Assembly: GCF_013778305.1 (NCBI RefSeq)
Contig: NZ_JACEIC010000002.1
Location: 1,367,708-1,431,707, forward strand
Source: Nocardioides agri
GTDB lineage: Bacteria > Actinomycetota > Actinomycetes > Propionibacteriales > Nocardioidaceae
Reading direction: 5' to 3'
DNA: 64,000 nt
Shown: positions 1 through 10,666 of the stretch, in pieces
Numbering within the stretch: the first letter of the stretch is position 1
Layout of the letters: every line of letters starts with the position of its first letter
Notes under the pieces: generated by a model
The model's input: only the letters and a program-made list of their open reading frames with translations
Told to the model about the DNA's origin: nothing
Databases searched by the model: none
Position numbers and translations under genes: made by a program

Positions 1-53
1 ATCCCTGTGGATGGAGACCGGCGCCAAGGAAGGATGGGAGGGACCGTCGAGGC

Positions 54-980
54 ATGAACGACGTCCTTTCCCGGCTGATCGCCGACCAGGCCGGCATGGT
101 CGCGCGTCGGCAGCTCCTGCACCACGGGGTGGACGCCGACCGCGTGCGCGACCAAGTCGCTGCGGGCCGGTGGGTGGAGCGCACGCCCCGGGTCGTCAGC
201 GTCGTGACCGGGGAGCTCACCAGGGCTCAGCGCGAGTGGATGGCGGTGCTGCATGCCGGGCCGCGCAGCATGCTCGGCGGGCTGAGCGCCGCAGGTCGCC
301 ACGGGCTCTCCGGGTGGGAGCGACCTGCCGTCACGGTCTACGTCGACGACGAGTTGAGCTTCGAGCGGATCGAGGGCGTGCGCTCCTTCCGCAGCCGCAG
401 GCCCTTCGAGCTCCTCCGCGACCCGCGGCCGGGGCTCCCGCTGTGCCGGCTCGAGCCGGCCACCCTCCTGGCAGCCGGCTACCAGATGAAGCCGAGGCCG
501 GCACACGCCGTGCTCGCGGCCGTCGTACAGCAGCGACTGACCACTCCGGAACGTCTAACCATCTGGGTCGACCAGCTCCGTCCGCTCCGCTGGGCCAACC
601 CGTTCCGACGCACGCTCGGCGACATCGCGGGCGGGGCGCACTCCGGCGCGGAGCTCGACGTCCGGCGGATGTGTCGCACGTTCGGGATGCCGATGCCAGA
701 CGCCCAGCGCGCGCGGACCGACAACACCGGCATGCGACGGTGGACCGACAGCGAGTGGCGGCTTCCTGACGGCCGAGTGCTCGTGCTCGAGGTCGATGGT
801 GCCTTCCACCTCGACATCCTGCAGGCGATGGACGACCACCGCCGCACCCGACGCCTCACGACCTCGACCCGCACGGTGGTGCGCTGCACGGCCTACGAGG
901 TGCGGTTCGAGGCGGCCGCCCTGGCGCGCGACCTCATCGCTCTCGGCGTACCAGGTCGTGTGCCTCAGGACGCGGCATAG
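54..980 (+). CDS. AbiEi-like / DUF559-type hypothetical protein
   Basis: The 308-residue product resembles the large actinobacterial family with an AbiEi-type winged-helix N-terminus (residues 1-60, beginning MNDVLSRLIADQAG) and a C-terminal VSR/DUF559-like nuclease fold. The segment VLEVDGAFH near residue 245 matches the ExD-type core of that fold. Known relatives are named type IV toxin-antitoxin AbiEi family proteins, but no partner toxin gene is visible beside it, so a defence role is unproven. The ATG is chosen because it opens the conserved N-terminal motif; there is no strong ribosome-binding site. The last nine codons lie inside a long inverted repeat. The gene converges on acpS. Confidence 0.6.
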   Translation: MNDVLSRLIADQAGMVARRQLLHHGVDADRVRDQVAAGRWVERTPRVVSVVTGELTRAQREWMAVLHAGPRSMLGGLSAAGRHGLSGWERPAVTVYVDDELSFERIEGVRSFRSRRPFELLRDPRPGLPLCRLEPATLLAAGYQMKPRPAHAVLAAVVQQRLTTPERLTIWVDQLRPLRWANPFRRTLGDIAGGAHSGAELDVRRMCRTFGMPMPDAQRARTDNTGMRRWTDSEWRLPDGRVLVLEVDGAFHLDILQAMDDHRRTRRLTTSTRTVVRCTAYEVRFEAAALARDLIALGVPGRVPQDAA

Positions 981-1002
981 CGCGTCCTCAGGCACACGAC
1001 CT
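953..1002. terminator. Long inverted repeat enclosing a stop codon
   Basis: Arms AGGTCGTGTGCCT-c-AGGACGCG (953-974) and CGCGTCCT-c-AGGCACACGACCT (981-1002) pair over 21 of 22 positions around a six-base loop. The loop contains the TAG stop of the upstream gene at 978-980. It sits between two convergent genes, so a bidirectional terminator is the simplest reading. There is no T-tract, as is common in high-GC actinobacteria. Confidence 0.75.
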
Positions 1003-1008
1003 CGTCGG

Positions 1009-1359
1009 TCACCCCTCCAGCACCACCACGGCGGACGCGATGCCGGCGTCGTGGGAGAGGGAGACGTGCACGGAGGTGACGCCGAGCTCCTCGGCGCGCG
1101 CGAGGACGGAGCCGCGTATCTCCAGCAGGGGTCGGCCCGACGACTCGGAGACGATCTCGGCGTCCTGCCAGTGCAGGCCGGCGGGGGCGCCGAGGGCCTT
1201 GGCGAGCGCCTCCTTGGCCGCGAACCGCGCCGCCAGGGAGGCCAGCGGGCGGGAGGCCTCGGCAGGGGTGAAGAGCCGCGACGACAGGCCGGGGGTCCTG
1301 GTCAGCGACTCCCCGAACCGCTCGACGTCGACGACGTCGATGCCCACCCCGACGATCAC
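1009..1359 (-). CDS. acpS: Holo-[acyl-carrier-protein] synthase
   Basis: This 116-residue protein transfers 4'-phosphopantetheine from coenzyme A to the serine of acyl carrier protein in the cytoplasm. The N-terminal [12 protein letters not shown] (magnesium-binding Asp8) and [12 protein letters not shown] (Glu near 49) are the two family signatures, and the length is normal for the trimeric AcpS type. It starts seven bases after the glmS stop, so the two are almost certainly co-transcribed. Pantothenate kinase lies just beyond glmS, placing two coenzyme A/ACP genes together. Confidence 0.93.
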   Translation of the reverse strand: MIVGVGIDVVDVERFGESLTRTPGLSSRLFTPAEASRPLASLAARFAAKEALAKALGAPAGLHWQDAEIVSESSGRPLLEIRGSVLARAEELGVTSVHVSLSHDAGIASAVVVLEG

Positions 1360-1366
1360 CGGTGGC

Positions 1367-3211
1367 TCACTCGACGGTGACGGACTTGGCCAGGTTGCGC
1401 GGCTGGTCGACGTCGTGGCCCATCAGCGTCGCGAGCTGGCAGGCGAACAGCTGCAGGGGCACCACCGCCACCAGGGGCTGCAACAGCACCGGCACCCGCG
1501 GCAGCCGCACGATCTCGTCGGCGTACGGCGTGATGTGGTCGTCGCCGTCCTCGACCAGGCAGATCGTGCGCGCCCCGCGGGCGCGCACCTCCTGGATGCC
1601 GCTCACCATCTTGTCGCGCAGCTGGTCGCGACCGGCCGGGGGGACGACGCACAGGACCGGCAGCCCGGACTCGACCAGCGCGATCGGGCCGTGCTTGAGC
1701 TCGCCCGCGGCGAACCCCTCGGCGTGGATGTAGGCGAGCTCCTTGAGCTTCAGAGCGCCCTCGAGGGCGACCGGGTAGCCGGCGTGCCGCCCGAGGAAGA
1801 GCACCGAGCGCGTGTCCACGTGGGCCTCGGCCATGTCGTAGATCGACGCAGCGTCGTCGAGCACCCGCTGGATGTGGTCGGGCATCGCCTCGAGCTGGTG
1901 CATCACCTCGTCGATCTCGTCGCCGTAGCGCGTGCCCTTGACCTGCGCGAGGTAGAGCGCGAGCAGGTAGCAGGCGACCAGCTGGGTCAGGAAGCCCTTG
2001 GTGGAGGCGACGCCGATCTCGGGGCCGGCGTGGGTGTAGATGACGGCGTCGGACTCGCGTGGGATCGTCGAGCCGTTGGTGTTGCAGATGGCCAGCACCT
2101 TGGACCGCTGGGTGCGGGCGTGCCGGATCGCCTGCAGCGTGTCGGCGGTCTCGCCGGACTGGCTGATGGCGACCACGAGCGTCGAGTAGTCGAGGATCGG
2201 GTCGCGGTAGCGGAACTCCGAGGCCAGCTCCACCTCGACCGGCACGCGGGTCCAGTGCTCGATCGCGTACTTGGCGACCATGCCGGCGTAGAACGACGTG
2301 CCGCACGCGATGATGATGACCTTGTCGACGTCGCGGAGCTCCTGGTCGGAGAGCCGCATCTCGTCGAGGTGCAGGTGGCCCTCCGGCGTACGACGGCCGA
2401 GCAGCGAGTCCGCGACCGCGCGGGGCTGCTCGAAGATCTCCTTGCGCATGAACCAGTCGTGGCCGTCCTTCTCGGCGGCCGAGAGGTCCCAGTCGACGTG
2501 GTAGCGGCGGCAGTCGACCGGCGTGCCGTCGAAGTCGACGACCGAGACCCCGGCCCGGGTGATCGTGACGACCTGGTCCTGGCCGAGCTCCATCGCCTCG
2601 CGGGTGTGCTCGATGAACGCGGCGACGTCGGAGCCGAGGAAGTTCTCGCCCTCGCCGATGCCGACCACCAGCGGCGAGTTGCGCCGGGCGGCGACCACGC
2701 GGTCCGGGTCGTCGGCGTCGACGGCGACGAGCGTGAACGCGCCCTCGAGGCGGGCCACCAGCCGCAGCATGGCGTCGGTGAGGTCGTGGCCGGCGAGCAC
2801 GTCGATCTCGAGCAGCTGCGCCGCGATCTCGGTGTCGGTCTCCGACTGCATCGTGGCGCCGGCCGCCTGGAGCTCGGTGCGCAGCTCGGCGAAGTTCTCG
2901 ATGATCCCGTTGTGCACGAGCGCGACCCGCCCCTGCCCGCCGGTGTGCGGGTGGGCGTTGACGTCGTTGGGGGCGCCGTGGGTGGCCCAGCGGGTGTGCC
3001 CGATGCCGATCGTCGAGGACGGGAGCGGGCGGTCGGCGATCGCCTTCTCGAGGTTCGCGAGCTTGCCCGCGCGCTTCTCGGTCGCGACCGTTCCCCCGTC
3101 CACGAGCGCGATCCCGGCGGAGTCGTAGCCGCGGTACTCCAGGCGCCGCAGGCCCTCGATGACGACCGCTTCGGCCTGCTTGTCCCCGACGTACCCGACG
3201 ATTCCGCACAT
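1367..3211 (-). CDS. glmS: Glutamine-fructose-6-phosphate aminotransferase (isomerizing)
   Basis: The 614-residue enzyme makes glucosamine-6-phosphate from fructose-6-phosphate and glutamine, the first step to UDP-GlcNAc and cell wall. The start is fixed by [12 protein letters not shown]: Cys2 is the N-terminal nucleophile of the class II glutamine amidotransferase domain (about 1-230). Two SIS sugar-isomerase domains follow, with SQSGETADT and the C-terminal LAKSVTVE. A longer in-frame upstream start would bury Cys2 and is rejected. It is co-directional with acpS, and glmM lies 2.8 kb upstream. Confidence 0.96.
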   Translation of the reverse strand: MCGIVGYVGDKQAEAVVIEGLRRLEYRGYDSAGIALVDGGTVATEKRAGKLANLEKAIADRPLPSSTIGIGHTRWATHGAPNDVNAHPHTGGQGRVALVHNGIIENFAELRTELQAAGATMQSETDTEIAAQLLEIDVLAGHDLTDAMLRLVARLEGAFTLVAVDADDPDRVVAARRNSPLVVGIGEGENFLGSDVAAFIEHTREAMELGQDQVVTITRAGVSVVDFDGTPVDCRRYHVDWDLSAAEKDGHDWFMRKEIFEQPRAVADSLLGRRTPEGHLHLDEMRLSDQELRDVDKVIIIACGTSFYAGMVAKYAIEHWTRVPVEVELASEFRYRDPILDYSTLVVAISQSGETADTLQAIRHARTQRSKVLAICNTNGSTIPRESDAVIYTHAGPEIGVASTKGFLTQLVACYLLALYLAQVKGTRYGDEIDEVMHQLEAMPDHIQRVLDDAASIYDMAEAHVDTRSVLFLGRHAGYPVALEGALKLKELAYIHAEGFAAGELKHGPIALVESGLPVLCVVPPAGRDQLRDKMVSGIQEVRARGARTICLVEDGDDHITPYADEIVRLPRVPVLLQPLVAVVPLQLFACQLATLMGHDVDQPRNLAKSVTVE

Positions 3212-3225
3212 GGGCCGGAAGTCTA
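3212..3225 (-). promoter_or_regulatory. glmS -10 element, near-leaderless
   Basis: TAGACT (3225 down to 3220) lies eight bases before the glmS ATG. A start site about seven bases after the hexamer would give a leader of only one or two bases. No ribosome-binding site is present. Confidence 0.45.
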
Positions 3226-3278
3226 TCTGCGGGAGACCCGCGGACCCGCTTCGGCGGTCGGCTGCAACAATCACCGGC

Positions 3279-4262
3279 ATGCCTTCCCAGGGCGGGCCCG
3301 GTGGCCCCACCGACGAGAGCGCACGCGAGTCATCCCCCTACATCGAGCTGGACCGCTCCGCGTGGGCGGCGCTGGCCCACGAGGTGGAGAACCCGCTCAC
3401 CGCGGAGGAGATCCGCCGGCTGCGCGGCCTCGGGGACCAGCTCGACCTCGAGGAGGTGCAGCAGATCTACCTGCCGCTCTCCCGGCTGCTGAGCCTGTAC
3501 GTCGAGTCCGCGGGCTCGCTGCACCGCCGCCAGGAGGAGTTCCTGCACCAGGCGCAGCCCCACCGCACGCCGTTCGTCATCGGCCTGGCCGGCTCGGTGG
3601 CGGTCGGGAAGTCGACCACCGCCCGCGTCCTCCAGCAGATGCTGGCGCACTGGCCGGAGCACCCCAACGTCGCGCTGGTGACCACCGACGGCTTCCTCTA
3701 CCCCAACGCCGAGCTGGAGCGCCGCGGCCTGCTGCAGCGCAAGGGCTTCCCGGAGTCCTACGACCGCCGCGCCCTGCTGCGCTTCGTCGTCGACATCAAG
3801 TCCGGGCGCGACGAGGTCGAGGCGCCGGTCTACTCCCACCTCACCTACGACGTCGTGCCGGGCGAGAAGGTCGTGGTCAAGCGGCCCGACATCGTGATCG
3901 TCGAGGGTCTCAACGTCCTCCAGCCGGCCCGGGTCCGCGACGACGGCCGCACCGGCCTGACGCTGAGCGACTTCTTCGACTTCTCCGTCTACGTCGACGC
4001 CGGCACCGGGCACATCCGGGACTGGTACACCGAGCGGTTCCTGCGCCTGCGCGAGACCGCGTTCCAGGACCCCGACTCCTACTTCTCCAAGTACGGCGCC
4101 CTCTCCCGCGAGGAGGCCGTGGCCGAGTCGCAGCGCATCTGGGATGCGATCAACGGCCCGAACCTGTCGCAGAACATCCTGCCGACGAGGTCCCGCGCCA
4201 CGCTGGTGCTGCGCAAGGACAAGGACCACTCGGTCCGCTACGTGCGGCTGCGCAAGCTCTGA
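3279..4262 (+). CDS. coaA: Type I pantothenate kinase
   Basis: The 327-residue protein phosphorylates pantothenate with ATP, the committed step of coenzyme A synthesis. The P-loop GSVAVGKS is at residues 105-112 and the fold is the PRK/uridine-kinase type. The region [10 protein letters not shown] and the basic YDRRALL segment are typical of bacterial CoaA. The ATG opening MPSQGGPGG is chosen because the in-frame upstream ATG lies inside glmS. The gene diverges from glmS. AACAAT seven bases before the start is a weak leaderless -10 candidate. Its stop falls in a small hairpin shared with the convergent ABC permease. Confidence 0.93.
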   Translation: MPSQGGPGGPTDESARESSPYIELDRSAWAALAHEVENPLTAEEIRRLRGLGDQLDLEEVQQIYLPLSRLLSLYVESAGSLHRRQEEFLHQAQPHRTPFVIGLAGSVAVGKSTTARVLQQMLAHWPEHPNVALVTTDGFLYPNAELERRGLLQRKGFPESYDRRALLRFVVDIKSGRDEVEAPVYSHLTYDVVPGEKVVVKRPDIVIVEGLNVLQPARVRDDGRTGLTLSDFFDFSVYVDAGTGHIRDWYTERFLRLRETAFQDPDSYFSKYGALSREEAVAESQRIWDAINGPNLSQNILPTRSRATLVLRKDKDHSVRYVRLRKL

Positions 4263-4273
4263 GCAGCGCTCAG
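4259..4273. terminator. Hairpin containing both convergent stop codons
   Basis: CTGAGC-agc-GCTCAG forms a perfect six-base-pair stem. The coaA TGA (4260-4262) lies in one arm and the permease TGA (complement of 4270-4272) in the other. It may be a minimal bidirectional terminator; the stem is short. Confidence 0.4.
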
Positions 4274-5067
4274 CCGATGTCGCGGCGCAGCGTCGTCCAG
4301 CGGCCGAGCGCGGCGAGCAGTCCCGCGTAGGCGAGCAGCACGACCAGCGCGGCGGGGCGGGAGAGCAGGTCGGCGGACTCGCCGCCGAGGGCGCCGAAGA
4401 AGCTCGCGCCCATCAGACCGTCGGCCGCGGCGCCGGGCAGGTACTTCGCGACCCCGTCGAGCGAGTCGAAGGCGCCGAGCGCGAGACGCGCGATCGGCTC
4501 GACGAACTGGGTGAACGCCAGGATCACCACGATCGCGGCCACCTGGTTGGTCAGCACGCTGCCGAACGCCGCCCCGATCACCGCCCACAGCGCGGTCACC
4601 ACCACGCCGAGCAGGATCACCGCGACGACGTCGCCGTCGGTGAGGAAGGCGCCGTCGCCGCCGATCGCCAGGATCGGTGCGCCGACCGCGACCACGGCGA
4701 CGGTGCCCACCAGACCGTAGAGCAGGCCGAGCGGCACGGTCGCGAGGAGCTTGGCGCCGAGGAAGACGCCGCGGCGCGGCTCCACCAGGAGCGACTGGGT
4801 GATCGTCTGGTGGCGGAACTCCGTGGTCATCGTCAGGCTGCCGATGACCAGCGGGAAGACGTAGCCGATCGCGTTGATCAGGCCGTAGACGGCGGCGGCG
4901 AGCTCCGGCCCGGTCAGCGCCGGCGCGGCCTCCTCGCCGGCGGTCACGAAGGACAGGGCCATCACGCCGGCGATGAAGGCGAGGTAGGCCGCGGCCGAGA
5001 GCAGCAGGATCCACCACATCCGCGTGGAGACCAGCTTGCGGTACTCCGCGACCAGCGCGGTCCTCAC
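4270..5067 (-). CDS. ABC transporter permease, ABC-2 type
   Basis: The 265-residue membrane protein begins VRTALVAEYRKLVSTRMWW, a typical start of ABC-2 export permeases of the NatB/BcrB kind. It has about six hydrophobic segments, including LLSAAAYLAFIAGVMA, YVFPLVIGSL and LGLLYGLVGTVAVV. The GTG start overlaps the stop of the ATPase gene by four bases (GTGA), which implies translational coupling. Substrate is unknown; lipids, antibiotics or peptides are possible for the family. Confidence 0.85.
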   Translation of the reverse strand: MRTALVAEYRKLVSTRMWWILLLSAAAYLAFIAGVMALSFVTAGEEAAPALTGPELAAAVYGLINAIGYVFPLVIGSLTMTTEFRHQTITQSLLVEPRRGVFLGAKLLATVPLGLLYGLVGTVAVVAVGAPILAIGGDGAFLTDGDVVAVILLGVVVTALWAVIGAAFGSVLTNQVAAIVVILAFTQFVEPIARLALGAFDSLDGVAKYLPGAAADGLMGASFFGALGGESADLLSRPAALVVLLAYAGLLAALGRWTTLRRDIG

Positions 5068-5957
5068 GACGCCTCCTCCGTCAGCCGCAGGAAGAGGTCC
5101 TCGAGACCGACGCCCCTGCTCGCGAGCTGGTGCAGCTCGATCCCCGCGGCGTACGCCGCCGCGCCGACGTCCGCGGCGAGGACCCCGGTGACCACCAGGC
5201 CCGCGCCGTCCGGACGGTGCGGCCAGCCGCGGCCGCCGACGAGCGCCGCGAGCGCGGCCGGGTCGGGCGACTCGACATAGGTCTCCGGCTCGGCGAGCTC
5301 GCTGAGCTCGGCCAGCGACGAGGCGTGCACGAGCCGTCCGCGGGCGATGATCACGACGTCGTCGACGGTGTGCTGCACCTCGGCGAGCAGGTGGCTGGAG
5401 ACCAGCACGGTCCGGCCCTCGGCCGCGAACCCGCGCAGTAGCCCCCGCATCCAGCGGATCCCCTCGGGGTCCAGGCCGTTGGCGGGCTCGTCGAGCACGA
5501 CCGCCGGCGGGTCGGCGAGCAGCGCGGTCGCGAGGGCGAGCCGCTGCCGCATGCCCGTCGAGTAGCCCCCGACGCGGCGCTCGGCGGCAGGGCCGAGTCC
5601 GACGAAGTCGATCAGCTCGCGGCACCGGGCGCGCCCGACGCCGGCCTGGCCGGCGTACACCTCGAGGTGCGCGAGGCCGGAGCGTCCGGGGTGGAAGCTG
5701 GACGCCTCCAGGGCCGCCCCGACCACGCTCGCCGGCACCGGGTGCTCGGCGTAGGGCCGGCCCCCGACGAGGGCGCGGCCCTGCGAGGGTGTCGTGAGCC
5801 CGAGCAGCATCCGCAGCGTCGTGGTCTTGCCGGCGCCGTTGGGTCCGAGGAAGCCGGTGACGGCGCCGGGACGCACGGCGAAGCTCAGCCCGTCGACCGC
5901 GCGCACGGCACCGAAGCTCTTGCCGAGGTCCTCGACGGCGAGGGTGGGGCCGCTCAC
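5064..5957 (-). CDS. ABC transporter ATP-binding protein
   Basis: The 297-residue ATPase has Walker A GPNGAGKTT at residues 38-46, a YSTGMRQRLALA signature and Walker B VVLDEPANGLDPEG. This is the drug/lantibiotic-exporter style of ABC-2 ATPase with a C-terminal extension of about 80 residues. It pairs with the overlapping permease gene to form one exporter. The GTG start sits exactly six bases after TAGGGT, so the transcript is probably leaderless. Confidence 0.9.
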   Translation of the reverse strand: MSGPTLAVEDLGKSFGAVRAVDGLSFAVRPGAVTGFLGPNGAGKTTTLRMLLGLTTPSQGRALVGGRPYAEHPVPASVVGAALEASSFHPGRSGLAHLEVYAGQAGVGRARCRELIDFVGLGPAAERRVGGYSTGMRQRLALATALLADPPAVVLDEPANGLDPEGIRWMRGLLRGFAAEGRTVLVSSHLLAEVQHTVDDVVIIARGRLVHASSLAELSELAEPETYVESPDPAALAALVGGRGWPHRPDGAGLVVTGVLAADVGAAAYAAGIELHQLASRGVGLEDLFLRLTEEAS

Positions 5958-5969
5958 GCGACGACCCTA
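5958..5969 (-). promoter_or_regulatory. Leaderless promoter of the ABC exporter
   Basis: TAGGGT (5969-5964), then the six bases cgtcgc, then the GTG start. Transcription would begin on the start codon itself. No ribosome-binding site is seen. Confidence 0.55.
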
Positions 5970-5980
5970 GCGGCCGGCGG

Positions 5981-7327
5981 CTACAGGGCGAGCTGGCGCT
6001 TGACGACGTCGGCGAGTCGCTCGGCGACCGCCCGCGCCTCGTCCTCGGTGGCGGCCTCGACCATCACCCGGACCAGCGCCTCGGTGCCCGAGGGGCGCAG
6101 GAGCACGCGGCCGCCGTCTCCGAGGGCCGCCTCCTCCTCCGCGACCGCGGCGGCCACGATCGGGTCCTCGTCCGCCCGGGCCTTGTCGACGTCGGGGACG
6201 TTGAGCAGCACCTGCGGCAGCCGGGTCATGACCGACGCGAGCGACTGGAGGCTCTGCCCGGTCGCCGCCATCCGCGCCAGCACGTGCAGCGCGGTCAGGG
6301 TGCCGTCGCCGGTCGTGGCGTGCTCGCTCATGATCACGTGGCCGGACTGCTCACCGCCGAGGCCGTAGCCGGAGACCCGCATCGCCTCGAGGACGTAGCG
6401 GTCGCCGACCTTGGTCTGGCGCACCCCGATGCCGGCTCTCTTCATCGCCTGGACGAAGCCGAGGTTGCTCATCACGGTCGCGACGACGGTGTTCTTCGGC
6501 AGGTGGCCGGCCTCGGCCATGCCGATGGCGAGGATCGCCATGATCTGGTCGCCGTCGACGTCGTTGCCCTCGTGGTCGACCGCGAGGCAGCGGTCGGCGT
6601 CGCCGTCGAGCGCGAAGCCGGCGTCGGCACCGTGCTCGACGACCGCGGCACGCAGTGGACCGAGGTGGGTCGAGCCGACACCGTCGTTGATGTTGAGCCC
6701 GTCGGGGTCGGCGTTGATCGCGATCACCTCGGCGCCGGCGGCGCGCAGCGCCAACGGGCCGGCCGCGTACGCCGCGCCGTGGGCGCAGTCGAGCACGACC
6801 TTGAGGCCGCTCAGCGGCTGGGTGAGCGTGCTGACCAGGTGGTCGACGTACTCCTCGACGGGTGTCGCGTAGGGCGTGACGCGGCCGACCGCGCCACCGA
6901 GCGGGCGGTCCCACGGCTCGTCGAGGTGCTGCTCGATCTCCCGCTCGACGGCGTCGTCGAGCTTGAGCCCGCCGCGGGCGAGGAACTTGATGCCGTTGTC
7001 GGGCATCGGGTTGTGCGAGGCGCTGATGACGACGCCGAGGTCGGCGCCCAGCGCCTCGGTCATGTAGGCGACCGCCGGGGTCGGCAGCACGCGCAGCCGG
7101 AGCACGTCGACCCCGGCCGCGGCGAGACCCGCGACCACGGCGTGCTCGAGGAACTGTCCGGAGATGCGCGTGTCCCGACCGACCACGGCGAGCGGGCGAT
7201 GGCCCTCGAACTCGCCCCGGTCGGCCAGGACACGGGCGGCAGCGGCGGAGAGGTCCAGGGCCAGCTCTGCGGTCAGCTGACCGTTCGCCAGGCCCCGGAC
7301 CCCGTCCGTGCCGAAGATGCGCGGCAT
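5981..7327 (-). CDS. glmM: Phosphoglucosamine mutase
   Basis: The 448-residue enzyme interconverts glucosamine-6-phosphate and glucosamine-1-phosphate between GlmS and Glm[13 protein letters not shown] places the phosphoserine at Ser104, DGDADRC is the magnesium site, and [15 protein letters not shown] is the C-terminal phosphate-binding loop. The start [12 protein letters not shown] is the family's standard N-terminus. It follows rpsI after 16 bases in the same direction, the usual actinobacterial rplM-rpsI-glmM order. Confidence 0.96.
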   Translation of the reverse strand: MPRIFGTDGVRGLANGQLTAELALDLSAAAARVLADRGEFEGHRPLAVVGRDTRISGQFLEHAVVAGLAAAGVDVLRLRVLPTPAVAYMTEALGADLGVVISASHNPMPDNGIKFLARGGLKLDDAVEREIEQHLDEPWDRPLGGAVGRVTPYATPVEEYVDHLVSTLTQPLSGLKVVLDCAHGAAYAAGPLALRAAGAEVIAINADPDGLNINDGVGSTHLGPLRAAVVEHGADAGFALDGDADRCLAVDHEGNDVDGDQIMAILAIGMAEAGHLPKNTVVATVMSNLGFVQAMKRAGIGVRQTKVGDRYVLEAMRVSGYGLGGEQSGHVIMSEHATTGDGTLTALHVLARMAATGQSLQSLASVMTRLPQVLLNVPDVDKARADEDPIVAAAVAEEEAALGDGGRVLLRPSGTEALVRVMVEAATEDEARAVAERLADVVKRQLAL

Positions 7328-7343
7328 CTGCTCGATCGGCAGA

Positions 7344-7844
7344 TCAGCGCTTGGAGTACTGCGGCGCCTTGCGGGCCTTCTTGAGACCAGCCTTCTTGCG
7401 CTCGATGACGCGGGCGTCACGGGTGAGCAGGCCGGCCTTCTTGAGCGTCGGGCGGTTGGCCTCGACGTCGATCGCGTTGAGGCAGCGGGCCACGCCGAGG
7501 CGCAGGGCGCCGGCCTGACCGGTGATGCCACCGCCGTGGATGCGGGCGATCACGTCGAAGCGGCCCTCCAGCTGGAGGTTCGCGAACGGCTCGTTCACGA
7601 CCTGCTGGTGCAGCTTGTTCGGGAAGTAGGAGTCGAGCGTGCGACCGTTGATGGTCCACTCGCCGGTGCCCGGGACGATCCGGACGCGGGCCACGGCCTC
7701 CTTGCGGCGGCCGGTGGCCGCGGCGGGGGCGATGGTCGCCGGACGCTGGGGGGCGTCGGCGGACGGGGCGCTCTCCGAGCTGTAGGCGATGCCCTGCTCG
7801 TCGACCTCGTAGGTCTCCTCGACCTCGGTGCTGGTGTCAGCCAC
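7344..7844 (-). CDS. rpsI: 30S ribosomal protein S9
   Basis: This small-subunit protein reaches the P site with its basic tail; the C-terminus [12 protein letters not shown] is the canonical S9 end. The core starts at [13 protein letters not shown]. An acidic N-terminal extension of about 45 residues is common in actinobacterial S9. The GTG at 7844 (VADTSTEV) is preferred because AGGAA lies four bases upstream; an in-frame GTG at 7856 is possible. It is in an operon with rplM, 37 bases upstream. Confidence 0.94.
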   Translation of the reverse strand: MADTSTEVEETYEVDEQGIAYSSESAPSADAPQRPATIAPAAATGRRKEAVARVRIVPGTGEWTINGRTLDSYFPNKLHQQVVNEPFANLQLEGRFDVIARIHGGGITGQAGALRLGVARCLNAIDVEANRPTLKKAGLLTRDARVIERKKAGLKKARKAPQYSKR

Positions 7845-7881
7845 GATGTTCCTCACTCAGACTTTCTCGACAGACAGACGA

Positions 7882-8325
7882 TTACTGGGAGATCTGCTTG
7901 ATCTCGAACGGAGTGGCCTTCTGGGCCTGGTGCGGGTGGTTCGGCCCGGAGTAGACCTTCAGCTTCTTCAGCATCTGACGGCCGAGCTTGTTCTTCGGGA
8001 GCATGCCCCAGACGGCCTTCTCGATGGCCTTGCGGGCGTCCTTCTCGAGGACCTCGCCGATCGGGGTGGCCGAGAGGCCGCCCGGGTAGCCGGAGTGGCG
8101 GTAGGCCATCTTGGTGGTCTTCTTGGTGCCGGAGAGGGCGACCTTCTCCGCGTTGACGATGATGACGAAGTCACCGGTGTCGGCGTTGGGAGCGAAGATC
8201 GCCTTGTGCTTGCCGCGCAGGAGGTTGGCGGTCTGGGTGGCGAGGCGGCCGAGGACGATGTCGGTGGCGTCGATGACGAGCCACTCGCGCGTGATGTCGC
8301 CGGACTTCGGGCTGTACGTGCGCAC
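7882..8325 (-). CDS. rplM: 50S ribosomal protein L13
   Basis: The 147-residue large-subunit assembly protein shows [15 protein letters not shown], the [16 protein letters not shown] segment and YRHSGYPGG, all L13 signatures. The GTG start is supported by the purine-rich GGAAG about eight bases upstream. It heads the rplM-rpsI-glmM group and diverges from citrate synthase across a 294-base gap that carries its promoter and a long leader. Confidence 0.95.
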   Translation of the reverse strand: MRTYSPKSGDITREWLVIDATDIVLGRLATQTANLLRGKHKAIFAPNADTGDFVIIVNAEKVALSGTKKTTKMAYRHSGYPGGLSATPIGEVLEKDARKAIEKAVWGMLPKNKLGRQMLKKLKVYSGPNHPHQAQKATPFEIKQISQ

Positions 8326-8487
8326 GGAGGAACTTCCTTCGTTCGTAGGTCCCGCATGACCCGGTCGTCCTGCGGGTGGTGCTGCGACGCCGCCTGACGA
8401 ACACTGCCCGGCTCCAGATCGTCCGGGTCTGCACCCTGCACTCCGTGAGGCGTGCGGGCGCGGCAGAAGGCGCGACTGACAAGACTA
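8326..8487 (-). promoter_or_regulatory. rplM promoter candidate and long leader
   Basis: TAGTCT (8487-8482) fits the actinobacterial -10 hexamer TANNNT. A weak TCGACA lies 18 bases upstream. The predicted leader is about 150 bases, long enough for ribosomal-protein feedback, but no known leader motif was recognised. Confidence 0.35.
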
Positions 8488-8582
8488 CGGGGGCGGCGCG
8501 GACCGTGTCGAATTGCCGCCGGACGGCTCGGTCCCGGCGACCGGGTGACGACAACATCACAGTGTCGTCCGCGGACACCTGG

Positions 8583-8619
8583 TTGGTGTGGCGCCACGCC
8601 GCTCGACTAAGTTGAGCGG
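8583..8619 (+). promoter_or_regulatory. Leaderless gltA promoter with palindrome
   Basis: TAAGTT (8608-8613) lies six bases before the GTG start, and TTGGTG (8583-8588) is a weak -35. The hexamer is the centre of a palindrome, CGCTCGAC-taa-GTTGAGCG (8600-8618), with one G.T pair. A regulator bound there would cover both the -10 element and the start codon. Confidence 0.5.
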
Positions 8620-9909
<1,290 letters not shown>

Positions 9910-9911
9910 TC

Positions 9912-10529
9912 TTGGGCCGGACCCCTGCCGCGGTCGTCTTCGACCTCGGCAACGTCCTCATCGACTGGCAACCGGCCCTCGCCATCGCGACGGGGGTCGG
10001 TGCCGTTGAGGCGCAGCGCTTCCTCGAGGCCGAGGACTTCGACTTCATGGCGTGGAACCACCTCCAGGACAGCGGCCGGCCGTGGGCCGACGGCGTCGCA
10101 GAGCTACGGCGTACGCACCCGCACTGGGCCGCGCACGCCGACGCCTACCTGGCCCACTTCCCCGCCTCGCTCAGCGAGGTGCCCGGGACGGCCGAGGTCG
10201 TGCGCGACCTGCACGCGGCCGGGATCCCGATGGTCGGCCTGACCAACTGGTCGGACGAGCTCTACTACCCGTACGCCGCCGAGCGGTTCGAGGTGCTGCG
10301 GATGCTCGACGACGTCGTGGTCTCGGGCGAGGTCAAGGTCGCCAAGCCGGACCCGCGCGCCTACCTGATCGCCGCCGAGCGCAGCGGCCACCCGGTCGGG
10401 CGCCTGCTCTTCGTCGACGACCGGCAGGACAACGTCGACGCCGCCGTCGCGCTCGGCATGGACGGCGTGCTCTTCACCGACGCCGCCGCGCTGCGGGTGG
10501 CGCTGCGCGAGCGCGGCCTCCCGGTCTAG
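9912..10529 (+). CDS. HAD-family hydrolase
   Basis: The 205-residue protein has HAD motif I VVFDLGNVLIDW (nucleophile aspartate), motif II GLTNWS, motif III lysine in EVKVAKPDPRAY and motif IV FVDDRQDN. This is the haloacid-dehalogenase/YihX-like phosphatase group; substrate is unknown. No ATG precedes motif I, so the TTG two bases after the gltA stop is used, which suggests translational coupling. Its TAG shares a CTAG palindrome with the stop of a small opposing ORF. Confidence 0.8.
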   Translation: MGRTPAAVVFDLGNVLIDWQPALAIATGVGAVEAQRFLEAEDFDFMAWNHLQDSGRPWADGVAELRRTHPHWAAHADAYLAHFPASLSEVPGTAEVVRDLHAAGIPMVGLTNWSDELYYPYAAERFEVLRMLDDVVVSGEVKVAKPDPRAYLIAAERSGHPVGRLLFVDDRQDNVDAAVALGMDGVLFTDAAALRVALRERGLPV

Positions 10530-10666
10530 CGGAGCTCCAGCACGACCTTGCCGGCGCCCGTCGCCGCGTCCGCCGGCCCGCTCAGCGGTGCGGCCACGGC
10601 CAGCGCGCTCGCCGCCACGACCGCGATGACGAGTCCCGGCACGCGGATCCCACGCCACCTCAGCAT
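10526..10666 (-). CDS. Small putative secreted or membrane peptide (46 aa)
   Basis: The reading frame encodes a basic start (MLRWRGIRVPG), a hydrophobic run (LVIAVVAASALAVAA) and a short tail ending GKVVLELR. Third positions are almost all G or C, as in real genes here. GGGA lies seven bases before the ATG, and an in-frame GTG at 10687 is an alternative. The tail resembles the C-terminus of zinc-type alcohol dehydrogenases, so it may be a gene remnant instead. It fills most of an otherwise empty 200-base gap and stops inside the HAD gene's CTAG. Confidence 0.35.
   Translation of the reverse strand: MLRWRGIRVPGLVIAVVAASALAVAAPLSGPADAATGAGKVVLELR

Noticed and set aside
1040..4330. Very long plus-strand reading frame (over 1000 codons) across glmS and coaA
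   Set aside because: It is the antisense shadow of glmS followed by an out-of-frame reading of coaA; its composition is repetitive Val/Asp/Arg and no domain is visible.
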